A stretch of DNA of 64,000 nucleotides from Dermacentor variabilis. Lineage: Eukaryota > Arthropoda > Arachnida > Ixodida > Ixodidae. Of this stretch, positions 21,785-33,604 are shown in pieces (position 1 is the first letter of the stretch; the number at the start of each line of letters is the position of its first letter). The notes beneath the pieces are model-generated. The model was not told the origin of the DNA. It searched no databases and saw only the letters and a list, made by a program, of their open reading frames with translations. The position numbers were made by a program, and so were the translations under genes. The stretch spans positions 106,710,622 to 106,774,621 of the forward strand of contig NC_134570.1 in NCBI RefSeq assembly GCF_050947875.1, written 5' to 3'.

Positions 21785-23010
21785 GGAGAGGAGGAGGAAT
21801 GAACGTTTATTGTAAGAAACAGCGAGAAAGTGTCCTTTCTTCGCCTTAGGTCGGCGGCTCTCTTAGTCCAGAAAGCCATTGGCTAATGCTGCAGCCCGGG
21901 CCCGGTCCACCAGACTTCGCTGATCTTCCAGGCTCTGTGCCTTTAACATTGCCTCCCATGTTTCTTCGATCGCTTGTAGCGGTTCTGAGGCATCATCTTC
22001 ACTGTTTTTCTCGCGGTGCGGGCACACCAACACCATGTGTGGGAGCGTGTCTGGTACGTCACAATACCGGCATAGGTATGAGAATTTGGTGGGGTGCATT
22101 CGGTGCATGATAATTCCATGTACATACGTATTTGTTTGTAGTCTGCGGAGGGCGGTGGCTTCTTCCTTGCTTAATTTTGGATGCGGTGGAGGATATTGTC
22201 TTCTTTCCAGTCGGTAATGTTGTAATACTACGGCGTAGTTGATGGGAATGTCCTCCACCCTCGTCGCTTTCCGGAGACCGTGCGGCAGGAAATCCCAGCT
22301 ATGCTCTCGGGCGACAGCATGTGCTGCTTCTTCGTTTCCTGCCAGGTGTTCGTGGCCTGGGGTCCATGCGACGTAGGTGTCGGGTAGTTCTTGGCGTCTT
22401 GTTATTTCTTTTAGAATATTCACTGCTGCGGCAGAAATTCGGCCTTTTCGTAGGTTTCTACATGCCGTTTGCGAGTCACTCAAGATGATTGCTATGTCTT
22501 TGCATGTGGCGATGCCGAGGACGATGCCCACTTCCTCCGCCGTTTCTGGATTTCTGGCCGGTATGGTGGCAGCGATTAGCTCCTTCCCTTGGTTGTTGGT
22601 AACGGTAAATGCGTATGCTCTTCTACCTGGGTATTTTGCCGCATCTGTATATCTCGCGTTGGGGTTCTTTGAGTATTTCTTGCTCAGTGCTCTAACTCTT
22701 GCTTGTCTTCTGTCTTTGTGGTATGTTGCATGCATGTTGCGAGGTATTGGAGCGACTGAGATAGAGTCACGAAGAAGTGGCGGCAATCGGGCTTTCGCGT
22801 CTGAGTCTGCTATGAAGTTTTCGCTGTATGCGAGCTTGCGAAGTACTGCTCTGCCTGTTTGAGTCAGCTTAAGGCGTTCCAGCTGGCTGGCTCTGTGCGC
22901 TTCGCTCATTTCTTCCCAGGTGTTATGGAGGCCAAGTTTGAGGAGTGTCGTGGTTGAGGTCGTACTGGGGAGTCCTAGTGCGCTCTTGATTGCTTTTCTG
23001 ATGATGATGT
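21785..23010 (-). mobile_element. 5'-truncated LINE, RNase H and C-terminal end
   Basis: The minus strand carries the 3' part of a LINE. Coding sequence enters near 23010 directly from AT-rich DNA and stops at 21863. A short 3' untranslated region follows, with AATAAA-like ACAATAAACG and a TCC-rich end near 21785. The missing 5' part fits incomplete reverse transcription. Confidence 0.75.
21863..22909 (-). pseudogene. LINE ORF2 C-terminal fragment with RNase H
   Basis: An open frame of 348 codons from an internal Met. The same frame continues upstream to about 23010 (with an RKAIKSALGLP segment), so the Met is not the true start. Residues about 80-200 form an RNase H-like domain: YTDAA (first Asp), ETAEEVGI (Glu), ILSDSQTA (Asp) and WTPGHEHLAGNEEA, where the final acidic position is Glu rather than the usual Asp. 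A C-x2-C...H...C motif follows (CRYCDVPDTLPHMVLVC). RNase H would degrade the RNA strand during cDNA synthesis. Endonuclease and reverse transcriptase are absent. It is a different lineage from the I-type LINEs at 30 and 44 kb, by sequence; the clade is unresolved. Confidence 0.8.
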
Positions 23011-23065
23011 TGAGTTTTTCAATTTCAATTCAATTTGAATTTCAAATTCAATTTCAGGGGAGAAA
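23011..23065. repeat. AT-rich inverted CAATTT/AAATTG repeats
   Basis: Alternating CAATTT and GAATTT words form overlapping palindromes at the truncation point of the LINE. Possibly target-site simple sequence. Confidence 0.6.
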
Positions 23066-24180
23066 TTGAATTTTATTGCGTATTGGGTGTGATGTGTGAA
23101 GTGCGCCAATATAGTGTCGTAGAAGGAGAAGAAAGCAAAAACGTCAAAGAGTGTACGTGCGGAGGCCAATTCAGTGCTGAATGGAAGACGACGACGCCGA
23201 GAAGCGTCAAGCACGCGAACGCGGGGCGCAAAAAGATAAAACAAAAAGGAAAATGACCCAATCGGAAAAGTGCGCGCAGTTCTCAGGGGACCAGTTGCAA
23301 AAAGACAAATCGGCCCGAGTAGCAGAAAAACGAGGCGCGCTGGCGAAAGAGGGAAGAGCGCTAGAAAAAGCGACGCAAGGGGTAAAAATCGGCCACCGGA
23401 CCGGGAGCTGACGACGGGCCGTCATGTTCCGGACCCGAGCTTCCAGGGCTTCAACCGACCGCGCCCTCCGGCCATCCTGTTCTCAGGCGTCGCTACTCCT
23501 CGCCAGCACGGACTGCTGCCCTGCCCGAGCCCAGCCGGCGAACTACTCTACCCGATGACGGGCAACTCTTGCGCCTGCAGGCAGAGTGCGAGCATTCGGG
23601 GCTAAGGACCCGAGTTTGCACCCAGCTGCCTGGCCGAGACGTCGCCTCCCTCTTGCTGTGCCGCCTAGCCGCCTGCGACCCTTCTGCAAGCCGGAGCTGC
23701 CACGCTGTGGTCGTTGGCTCATCGGTCAACTACACCGACACGGTGGTGAGACCAACGCCACTTCTTTCGCCGCCTCGTCCCCGACCCTCCGCGTCGAACT
23801 GTTTCGTGCGCGCTCACACTAATGATCTGCCCCTAACTCGAGTGCTGTGGCTACTGTTAGAGCTCTTACTGTGTTTTGTTTCTGGTTATGAGTTTTTCAT
23901 TGAGTGGTTATATTATGTGTTTCCATTTTCGTTTGTTGCATTAAAAGTGTCGTGTGCGTCTCGGAAGAAACGGCTTTGTCCTCAATTGAGCTCTCGGAGG
24001 CTCCGTCTCAGGGAACCATCTGCAGCAACTAAGGAATCTACATAACATAGGGCAATGTTCTGTCAGGAAAATATGGGTTTCACAAAAATGATGCGGATAT
24101 CTGCGGCAGATGCTCATATATCAGGCTTACATACTCAAGAAATTTTCGCCGCAAATAGGCTATCGACTGTCAATAACAGA
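23066..24180. other. Unassigned GC-rich block, possibly LTR-like
   Basis: The plus strand shows a lysine/arginine-rich purine-rich part (23100-23400), then a GC-rich part (23400-23800), then a T-rich part ending GTTGCATTAAAAGTGTCGTGTG (shown only in part; about 23935-23955). That order is seen in some LTRs and 5' leaders. No matching second LTR, primer-binding site or polyprotein is present, and no frame is convincing. Confidence 0.25.
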
Positions 24181-24292
24181 TTAAAGAGGGAAAGAACCGC
24201 GACTTTCAGACGGAGTGGACAACACGAAGTGGACAGGAGGAGCGGTCCTTCGTCTTCGTCCCGTCTGAAGTCGCGGTTCTTTTACTCTTTAA
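24181..24292. repeat. Hairpin with about 30-base arms
   Basis: 24181-24213 and 24261-24292 are near-complementary (core AAGAACCGCGACTT-CAGACGG) with a 47-base loop. It could be a MITE remnant or an RNA hairpin. Confidence 0.75.
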
Positions 24293-24447
24293 ACATGTCG
24301 GACCAACTGGCCCAAAGTTCCCCCCTCGTCAATAACAGAAATCGCTGAATGTCCCGCCGATACCGCAACGTTCTAATACGCACTCTAGAGGCCGTATTTC
24401 GTAACGGTTCGATTCGTTTTCCATCCTTTAAGCTGTCCACCATTGGC

Positions 24448-24531
24448 TATGGTGGGATAGCTTCCCACCATATCTATTCCCACCACCAACGCTATCCACC
24501 ATTATCCGTCCACCCCGGCTGGACGGATAAT
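24448..24531. repeat. Cluster of two perfect short hairpins
   Basis: TATGGTGGGA (24448-24457) pairs with TCCCACCATA (24463-24472). ATTATCCGTCCA (24501-24512) pairs with TGGACGGATAAT (24520-24531). Confidence 0.85.
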
Positions 24532-24829
24532 TAATGAATAGCATCGAAGCAAATGAATCCTTTAAAAAAAACGGCACTTGCACGTACTGCTGAGTTCCAC
24601 CCTCGTCAGCCATGCTGAGATGGCGATTTACACGACCGAGACAGGCGCCGATTACCACAGCATTTCGACATGAGGGAAGGCCTGATAGCATCTTCTTGTT
24701 TTAACAGCGCATCGATGAATAGAGGGAAGTGCATGCGGGAGCTACAGATGAAACAAAGTTTTGATTTGAACAAGTTTATTTTGCATATTGTCCAGGGCAA
24801 GTGCCTAGCAAGCTACTGTAGAACTTCGT
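24532..24829. other. No gene seen
   Basis: Nothing supportable. Confidence 0.5.
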
Positions 24830-25010
24830 ACAATCGAATCTCGACATAATGAACAAGGATGTAAGAGATATTCGAAATTAACGAAGTAATTTTGTTCCCT
24901 TTTATACGTATCATCGCGTAACGGACATATGCTTATAGCGAATATCAAATACAACGAAGGAATTTTCCAGTCGGATCCGATTTCGTTATAGCGATTTTCC
25001 CCTTATAGTT
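24830..25010. mobile_element. Possible pogo/Tigger-type MITE remnant
   Basis: Words such as AATCTCGACATAATGAAC at the left and TTTCGTTATAGCGA at the right are reminiscent of terminal repeats of Tigger-like elements. Ends and a TA duplication could not be fixed, so this is tentative. Confidence 0.25.
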
Positions 25011-25274
25011 GCAGCTTACGCTCAGAGCTTGGTGTTTTGCCGTTGTATAAAAATTCCCGCAGTATACCCCAATGTACTGTGTACATAGACCTACATTATC
25101 CGCTGTGCCAAACCGGTATACAGGACAACCGGCTTCTTTCAGGAAAGAGATTAATTCTGCAATAACGACGGGACTCGCTGGTATTAATGAGATGGTCATG
25201 CAAGCATTACTGCGTTATTTTTTTTTTAACTTGCAACGTCCAGTGTGAACGTCGTATATATAAAATGAACGCCT

Positions 25275-25375
25275 TTCCGGCTTGTCTGCTGATCCCCCTT
25301 TCCCCACATTCGTTCAGGGTAGCAAACTGAAAACTCGCATCTGGTTAACCTTTCTATATTTTTTTTTCTTTTGGA
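25275..25375 (+). mobile_element. Solo 3' tail of an I-type LINE
   Basis: CCCCCTTTCCCCACATTCG-TCAGGGTAGCAAACTG...CTGGTTAACC-TTTCTAT follows the same landmark order as the other LINE tails in the window, in plus orientation; diverged. Confidence 0.55.
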
Positions 25376-27698
25376 CGCGCCTTCTACGACGGAACAAAAC
25401 GCTACGCTTGACGAGTGATAATTGCGTCCGGTGTCACTCCACGAAGATATCCATTTTTCAATTGTGGAAAAGGGGACCCGCTGTCTCTTTCTTATTCAAA
25501 GATATTAAAAGAAAAGTAGATGGCACGCCAGGTGGGAAATGTCCGCAAAATTGAATATCAGAGTGGCTCATGTGTACGACGTTCATGCAGGAATCCGGCC
25601 TAATCGTTCCGCGCGCTCGTTGAGCCAGCTGTCACCAAAGAGGCGGGACGTTGGAAACGTGTGTTCGTGTGGAGGGAGGGGGGGAGGGGGTGCTGGGTTG
25701 TTAGATTTGGAATAGCCGTTGCACCAGCTTCCCGTCAACTGCAGCCATAATTATGGCACACGCTATCTTGCCGTGTCACGCACCCGGCGAGCGTGAAACC
25801 GTAATCGCGACGTGATTCGCTGTAACAGACACCGCTTGCGCAGGGGACAGTCGCATAGGCTGCAATTGCCCCCTTCCCCTCCCTCCACATCACCACCCCA
25901 CCCCCATCTCACTTTTCCCCTCGTCCAAACAGGAACGCGTACGTACACTCTTACGCTACACACGAACACCACGGCGTGCTCAACTCCCTCAACTCGAGTA
26001 AAAAGTCGTGTGACCTCAGTTACGTGCACGCGTACCATAAACGCACCTAACCGAGGTCACACGAGTTACTTTTACTTGAGCGACGTGCGCTTGCAGGCAA
26101 CTATAGTAATAATAACCCTTGTGTCTCGCATGCGAAAGCGGCAGGCAAAGCAAATGTGCCCTTCGGCCGATTCGTGCACTGCACAGCACTTTCCTGCGAC
26201 AGTACCAGTCGACGACTTTCTTCAATTCCTTCTCACGTGCCTCTCCCTCTTCCATCTGCTCTCCTACTCCACCTCGTCCTCCTCTCTCCAAACGCCGCAG
26301 CCATGTACGCAGCCGCGCAATAAATAACGCCTCCCCCCTCCACTTCCACCCCCATCCCCCCTAGACTCTTTTGTTCTCTCGGCTCACGGCGTCTGTCTAT
26401 ATGCGCAAACGGAGAAAGTTTCATGCCAAATCCTCATTTCCGGCGCCCCGCGCGGTGGCGCCCTCGTCGTTTTCTGCTTTGGGTTTCGCACACACGCACG
26501 CACGTCGCTGCAGGCGCATGCACACCCGCGCCGTCCGTCGTTCGTCCCTGCTGGGTTTGTTCCTGTTTAGCGCAGGGCACCAAGCAACTTGGCGCGGGCT
26601 GGTGGAAGTTGCAGCAGCAGTTGTTGAGGGAAGCCCTCTGGCTAGAGGGAAAAAACAAAATCACAGTAAACAACAGCGTGTGCGCGCGCTGTCGGGAAAA
26701 CAAGGCACCTACCGCATTTACTCACGTAAGATCCACCCTCGTGTGGAAAATTGGCGCGCTCCGGCTCCCCCTTCCTTCCCTCCCTTCAATTCGTAAGGTA
26801 AGAATTTTCAGAAAAGAGGAGACGTTTCGCCAAAGTTACGTACAGTTACGTACCGCAACACTCGCATCCGCATTCGCACGGCCGTCATATTTGGTGTGTC
26901 GAGCGTTAACGACGGAAGCGACATCGAGAGAAGCCGGAGGTAATCGGGGTTGCCGAATCTTGAATAAATATGCGTAGTCAGCAGTCACAGTTTGTATTAT
27001 TCTGCACATTATTCCTGAAGTTGTACGGGCTTTTTGCACGTGCGTAGTCGTATTACCGACTCGTGCAAGAGCCTCGTGCATCCTCCGGGGTTTCACTCCC
27101 TCCATCCCCCTCTCTCTAAAAAGGAAAGTGTGGCTCTTAGACGAGTAAATATGGCAGGCTGCGAGAACGAAAGCTCTTTGCAGAGCTTGCGTGCCCGAGG
27201 CCCGTAGGCATACCACATGCCTGCATACGTGGGAGTCGCATGCGCAGAACGGCTTCATGGAGGGTCTCCGCCGCGTGGTGGTCCGGCCGTCGTGTGGCGC
27301 TGGCTGCAGCGCGAAACCCCGGAGCTGTTCAGCTCGCTGCGGACCGAGTGGTTTCCATTGCAGGGCCGAGCGCTTTTGCGCGTGATGGATGACTGGCAAT
27401 TCAATTTGCGACTCCTCGTGCGTGGCTGTCGACCGTTTGCAGCCTCGCCACGTGACCCTCATGAGCGCGCGCACGTTCTATTGCGGCTTCTGTTCTCGGC
27501 ATTTTTTTTTCTTTTCTTTTTTTTGCTTCTTCTTGCTCGGAGTCGACGTTCTCAGTAAGAGGCGCGCTAGTAGTTTGTTGCGAAAGTGTGCAAGTCGCGG
27601 CGTTATGAATTGATATGTGTCAGGAAAAGGCTAAGCCAAAGTTTACGTTGGCGTTGTCTTTGCCGCATTCATTTGCAGCGTGAATGATTTAATTAACC
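25376..27698. other. GC-rich region without a recognised gene
   Basis: Long overlapping frames occur on both strands at 25763-26327 and 26371-27558. Their products are low-complexity (Arg, Ser, Pro, Cys) and unrelated to families I know. The G runs near 25673-25690 and C-rich patches explain the openness. A promoter or non-coding exon cannot be excluded. Confidence 0.4.
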
Positions 27699-27712
27699 AA
27701 TAAAGGGAAAAT

Positions 27713-27980
27713 GAGACATCCACCCAGACGTAGCTAATTGCAACAAAGGAAACTCATAAGGGTTCCTCGAAAGAAAAGCCTCGCAGTTGAAGAAAAATTC
27801 GTCCTGGTCCGGGGCTCGAATCTGGGACCACCGCCTTTCCGGGACAGCCGCTTTACCACCTGAGCTAACCAGGCGGCTAGCAGATCGCAGGGCGAAGTCG
27901 AATTCATCAACAACTCGAAACAAAGGCAAGCGTTTGACTTTATACTTCTGCGGAAACCCGCAAGGTGGAGAGAAGTAATT
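27713..27980 (-). mobile_element. tRNA-derived SINE with target-site duplication
   Basis: The minus strand carries a tRNA-like part (27803-27874) with a full A box TAGCTCAGGTGG, a B-box-like GATTCGAGCC and six of seven acceptor-stem pairs (CCTGGT with ACCAGG). It is preceded by about 105 bases and followed by an unrelated body of about 90 bases. AATAAAGGGAAAAT is duplicated at 27699-27712 and 27981-27994. Non-coding; it depends on a LINE for mobility. A related piece is at about 53175-53215. Confidence 0.82.
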
Positions 27981-27994
27981 AATAAAGGGAAAAT

Positions 27995-28956
27995 TAAGGG
28001 TAACTCTTAAAATCGTTATTGAAGCTGTCTCTAGAACGTATCTACACGCTTCAGTGTGTGGTCTATTTATATTCTATTGGCGATCTGCAGAATTGCGTTT
28101 CCTGAGTTTTGACTAATTTTCATGGAGTCTGTCCGAGCAACCCCTTCGGAAGCCGCACTAGCGTTATCGCCAGATTCGGCCACTGGGCGGCAATGCATAA
28201 ATTAGCAAACGAATAGCATCGGAAGAAGTGAATCCTTACAAAACGCGACCCCGCAAGATACTTTATAAATCAAAGTTACTTATCGCTGGCAAGTGTAACT
28301 CATGGTCCTCTTTAGGCTTTTGAGTGAACATATGAACTGTCGATGATGAACAAATGAACACATGTGAATTGATGAACCTAAAAGAAGGAATACAATTCCG
28401 ATTTGCAGCGTGTATAAGTACAAGTTATAGTCACTATGGTGCCGCATTCTGGCTAATTGCATTGCTCGAACACTTGCAGATCGGCTGCAAGGCAGGGTCC
28501 GCGAGCTGACAGCGATGTTTATGATGGTGATGACGATCTTTTAAAACAAGGCATGTATAGTCACAATGGGAGAATGACAATGAATCAGGCAGTTGCACGC
28601 ACAGACAACTCTACGAATGAGTCGAAAGAACTATAAAAGGTAAAACTGTGAACAAAAAAAATATTATACGCGTATAATTGAGAAATCATATCGGGTTAGA
28701 GGATGGTATGCATCTAAAGGAGTCATGGGCGGCGCCATTTCTCCAGCCTCACCCTGCTCGCCCCACACAGGCGCGGATATTCATCACGTAGTTAGGGGCT
28801 ACGTGTAGTTTGGGCTATAGGTTGGGTATTATGCCACAGAACTCGACGCACCAACGTCAATTCCGTGTAATCAGCTGACCGGAGGTCGCCGCGAAAAAAA
28901 GAAAAAGAACTGCGAAGGTATATAAACATAAAATGGCCTGTGCGTGATTGATTGTG

Positions 28957-28957
<1 letters not shown>
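27995..28957. other. No gene seen
   Basis: AT-rich intergenic or intronic sequence with no supportable feature. Confidence 0.55.

Positions 28958-29025
<68 letters not shown>
28958..29025. repeat. (TA)n microsatellite
   Basis: Uninterrupted TA run. Confidence 0.97.
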
Positions 29026-29027
<2 letters not shown>

Positions 29028-30159
29028 AATGAGTGAGTAACGTGGGCATCACACCGTGCTCATCGCGCCCTGTTAAACCCGGCCACGTCGGCCACCGATT
29101 TCCTGAGCTCCCGATCCGGTCACCCTGCTTCGTTGAGCTCCCGCTCCCGCTTTGCCTTAATCTCCTCCCTCTTTATTACATATGTTCCAATAAGTATTGC
29201 TGTGCAAGGAATGCACATAGCGCAGGAAAAAGGGAGGAGTAGAAAGCCTCTGAGCACCAATTCGTAAGACTTCTAATGGTATAGCAGTTCGTTGTGCGAT
29301 ACAAGTTCACGGCAGAGTTTGGTAAACGAGGATCCTGCAATCGAAAAGTTGCTCATGTTCCGATACCGGGAAGAGGCCGGTATTTTACTAATAGTGGGCG
29401 CACTGCGCAAATAGCAAATAATTGGGTAACACATGCATATGTCGCACTAGCTATATATTGTGCGAATAAAATGGCCAAGGTGCACTTCAGACACACGGAG
29501 TGACGCTTTGTGGATTTGCTACATGGGCAAGCGCCCTGTTGAACACGGCAACGTGGCAATCAATCCCCGAGCTACAGGTTTGATCACTTTTCTTCGCTGG
29601 CCACCGTAGAGCCATTTCTCTTTATTGCGCACGTTTGCAGTAGGTAGGCAAGTATGCTGGTCTCGCACCTTATTTGGGGCATGTTATTAAAACAACAGTA
29701 ATAATAAAATAAAATTGCGTGTCCTATGATGTGATTTGAATAAGGGATCTCCAACGTCATAGACCTATGCCGTACACACTTGGCTACATACGCTTCTTTT
29801 TTCGTCGTATTTTCGTCGTCGAGTAAAATCGTGTATACGTTCAACTGCATATAACATTCTATGTCTTTCAGGTTCCTCACGGCGCGACGCTTTACAATGA
29901 ACTTTCAGACGTATTTGTTTCCTTTTTTCAACATTAAAATGCCATTCCACTTTGGAGCCTATGAGACGCGATACCTTCCGACCAGTTAGTGATGAAGGAT
30001 TAGGCTTGATGCATTTGTATGTGCCAGCTCGTACGAGGCCAGACACAATCACGGTACGAGTGAATAAAAGCCTTACCACTCGCCTAGACCTCGTACAAGC
30101 TAGCGCTTCGAGGTGGCTGGTGCGTCGTCGTACCATTATCATATGAGATCGTCGTAGCT
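29026..30159. other. No gene seen
   Basis: Only short frames; none recognised. Confidence 0.5.
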
Positions 30160-30164
30160 TGGCG

Positions 30165-31785
30165 CACAAGGTCTCCGGGTTTCACCTGACAAATGTGCGG
30201 TGGTCTGGTTTATGCGGAAACCAATGACGTCCTACGCCATATTTATCAACGCGAAAAATCTATCTTACGCCATGACGCACAGATTCTCAGGGGTGATCAT
30301 TGATCGAGACCTCAGCTGGAGGCCCCACGTCACCTATTCGAAGAAACGCCTAACGGCCGTTTCAAACCTTTTCAAATTTCTTGGAGGGAAGACGCGGGGT
30401 ACGTCAATACATGCCTTGTTACAACTCTACAGGGGCCTGTTTCTCGGTATACCTGAGCTGCAGCTAACCTGTGCTGACCTGTACTGAGCAATGCCTGCAG
30501 AAGTTACATCCGCATAATCGAAACTGCACTAGGCGCAGGCACTCGGGGTTTGTCTCGGATTGCTGGGCTGCACATCAACAGCGGAGACAATTACGATAGC
30601 TCAAGATTACCCAATCACAACGCATACGACATTGGAAGTTCTCAGAGCACACATAAGGAATGTTGCCCGCGCCCCTTTCCCCCACGTCGCCGCATTGCCG
30701 AAAGACCGCCACAGTGCCTCTTTTTGCCAGGAGATATCGCCGTACCGTGACTGCCTCCCTGGAGATTATACATTTGCCGAGAGGCTCCTTGCACCTCCTT
30801 GGTGTTTGGATCGCCCACAAGTTCGACTCTCAGTACCGGGAATTCGAGCGAAAGCAGGAAATTCGTCGCCAGCTCTCAAGCAGCTATCTCAACTCATGCT
30901 GCACGAGACACACTATAGGAGCATCTCTAGATTTACACTGATGGCTTGTCAACTGTGGACGGATCTACAGGAGCTGTGACCCTCCCCGAAAGAGGCGTGA
31001 CCATCCAGTTTAGAACTTCTCACCGGACAACGTAGACTGCTGCAGAGCTTGCTGCACTTCGCATGATCCGTGAAGACCCACACCGAAGATGGAGCATATT
31101 CACCGACTCGAAGGCAGCCCTGCATTGTTTGCTATCCGCTCTACGTCGTGGGCCACAAGACCAACTTGTGCTAGAAATAAGGCAGGCATATCACCAGCAA
31201 GCACAGGAAGGACCTGACGTCACTTTTCAGTGGCTCCCAGGCCACTGCGGCATCAAAGGCAACGAAAACGCCGATGAAGCTGCTAGTAGGGCTCGCGAAG
31301 ATGCCGTGAAGGAACGCATCCCCCTATCAAGAACTGACGTAGCAACAGAGCTTCGCATACTAGCGCGTGATGCACCATGATCCATGTGGTACAGGCGAGC
31401 CTTCCTTCATACTCGACTGCACCGCCTGGATCCATTCCTCCGACTACGCATTCCATCTGGACTATCCCGAATCAAGACAAGTGTTCTCTGTCGACTATGG
31501 CTAGGAGTGTCTTGCACGACTTCACTTGCTTGCCGCATAGGAATTGCGGCAAGCAAGTGAAGAGACAATCGCGGCAGTGAGGAAACAATCGAACTTATCC
31601 TGTGTCATTTTCCTCGCTTACAGCTTTCCAAAACAGTCGCTCTTGACAGCGTTGGCACGCCTCGATGACCGGCCGCTTTCTGAGCAGACTCTCTTGGAGT
31701 GCCGGCTGATGCGACCTTCACACCAGAAGGTGGTGAAGGCGCTACTGCGGTTTCTCCGGCCGAGCGACCTGCTTGAACGACTGTG
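30165..31785 (+). pseudogene. I-type LINE ORF2 remnant (RT end, RNase H, C-terminus)
   Basis: Three frames together cover the C-terminal half of ORF2. One runs from about 30165 to 30487 (HRFSGVIIDRDLSW, FKFLGGKT), matching the HRFLGVVLDKNLSW region of the 44.6-kb copy. The next is 30560-30979 (APPWCLDRPQVRLSVPG). From 31063 the RNase H reads FTDSKAAL (Asp), then WLPGHCGIKGNENADEAA (His and last Asp). The first RNase H strand with its YTDGS-like Asp is degraded near 30935-30960. The end, 31544-31785, carries the C-terminal SKQSLLTALARLDDRPL and LLERL segment. Several frameshifts and a 17-bp hairpin duplication (31521-31561) break it. Non-functional. Confidence 0.82.
31521..31561. repeat. Perfect 17-bp hairpin inside the LINE remnant
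   Basis: TTCACTTGCTTGCCGCA (31521-31537), a 7-base loop, then the exact reverse complement (31545-31561). It interrupts the ORF where the intact family would have a zinc-like C-x2-C segment. Confidence 0.9.
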
Positions 31786-32097
31786 ATATACTCCTGCGTT
31801 CCTTTGTGTGCGTGTGGTTTTAAGCGTTTTTTCTTTCCCCTGTCCCACTCTTTCCATGTCTGTACACCTTTTTCTTTTCTCTTTCTTTAAAGATCCTTTT
31901 GTCTACCCTTACCCCTTCCCCAGTGCAGGGTAGCAAACGGTATGCCTATCTTCCGGTTAGCCCCCTGCCTTTCTCTTCTCTTTTATGTCGCTCTTAATAT
32001 ATACATAATGTTTCATACGAGACTCTATAGGAATATAAGATTATTGATACAGGGCTAATGGAACAAGCGGAATTTTTAAAATTTTTAAGTAGGGAAG

Positions 32098-32160
32098 ACA
32101 CGCACGCACGCACGCGCGCACACCCGCACGCACACACACACGCACGTACGCACGCACTCA
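32098..32160. repeat. CGCA/CACA-type microsatellite
   Basis: Imperfect run of ACGC and ACAC units. Confidence 0.9.
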
Positions 32161-33604
32161 CATTTAGTCGCCTTACATTTTACCTGATGATCATGTTTAT
32201 TGCCATTGCCTTTGAAACAGAGGGGGGGGGGGGAGCCATCTAGATTGCTTTATTTATTGACGTTTTATGTCATTTATCGATATCTAGCCTTTCTGACAAT
32301 CTGACCTCGATCTTAAATTTCGTATTGAAACCCTCTGTCACTGTATATTGTACCATTACCTACGCTCACAATGACTCTGGTTATATCACCCTCTTTCCTG
32401 CTTTTCTTTTCCCCACCAGTAGTCTGATCGTCTCATTTATGTCGACTGGTGACCAGTTAACTCTTCCACCTTCCTTGAATGCCAATGTTTCTGGAAGATC
32501 GACACAACTACGGGTATTACACTACGATGTGCCGAGTGGTTCCCGGACTTTTTCTTTTTCTTTGCTTTTTTTTTTTGCAGCACACACATGTCTGATCCTG
32601 TGGTGCGTACTCGCTTCGGTATGTTTTTGTGCTCAGGCCGCGAGCTCCGGCCTCAAATATCATGGGACTGCCATTTGCGTTATCGTACAGACATTACTTC
32701 CCGATTTCTTTGTTGCCGTTCTTGTAAATCTCCATGGTCTTTGCTTGTTTCCATTCCGTGCATCCAATTTAGTGTCTTTTTTTTTCCCCTGACTTTCTTT
32801 TGTATGACTCCTGGTTGTCAGTTTACACTTTCAGTTACGCTGTACTTGGTTCCTCCATTCCGTGACCCCACTTTTGAAGCACAAGATATTTGTGCACTTT
32901 AGTTGGTCATTTCATTTCATGCATGTTCCGTAGTCTTTCTCCGAAACTAATATTGCTCTGCGCTTTTCTGGCTTCGAAAGCAGCTTGACTTCACTGGTTT
33001 CAAATGCACGAACCTGTTGCGCGTTCAGGTAACATTCTGCAGGAGCTCGAACGACGCTACTTATCCAGCCATACCTGTGAAAAGCTTCGCATAACATCAA
33101 TTTCCACATTCCGAGGAATCGGCATAATTTCTTTCCTTTTTCTTTCTTTCTTTTTTTTTCAGGCGCAGCGCTACGCAAATTGTCGATATTGTCACACGAA
33201 GGGGGCTTCACCTCGCTGCGCTGTAGCACTCCGCGAAGACTGACGAGAGCAGAGAGGGGGCGATGTTGACACACTAAGGAATACCGTGCTGTCGTTGCTC
33301 GCAATCAAATTTGACGCGGAAGAAGCCAGAACATTCTTTCCTTTGCAACAGGTAGCAGCCATCTTGCTAGTAGCTGACAGTTCATAGAGGGCCACGGTAA
33401 TCATGGCACGACAGAGCGACGCCTCCCTGAATGAGCACCTGCCCATTTTTGAAAAATACTACCATAAAATTCTGAGAATTTCGGCGCGATTCGCCCGCTG
33501 TGCCGCCGTGTGGTGCTACTTGCATTTCCTTCGCCACGAATATGTGATACAAATGAAATAGTTTCTTTCTTTTTCTCGCGCACCTTCCGTACGTTTTGTA
33601 GATA
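32161..33604. other. No gene seen
   Basis: G run at about 32222-32233 and T-rich patches near 32560 and 33155. The longest frame (32325-32792) is hydrophobic and T-rich, with no recognisable domain; treated as chance. Confidence 0.5.

Larger units (their letters stand above)
30160..31985 (+). mobile_element. Decayed, 5'-truncated I-type LINE
   Basis: Starts within the reverse transcriptase domain (GLRVSPDKCAVV), continues through RNase H and the C-terminal zinc-like segment to a stop at about 31785, then runs into the 3' untranslated tail with CAGTGCAGGGTAGCAAACGG (31922-31941) and a CT-rich end. It shows what the 3' portion of the family looks like, including the part missing from the 44.6-kb copy. 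Confidence 0.82.

Noticed and set aside
22377..22862. 161-codon plus-strand frame with hydrophobic stretches
   Set aside because: Antisense shadow of the RNase H-bearing LINE fragment.
26371..27558. Host gene in the GC-rich block at 26-27.6 kb
   Set aside because: Overlapping frames in several phases, no domain and no convincing splice or promoter pattern.
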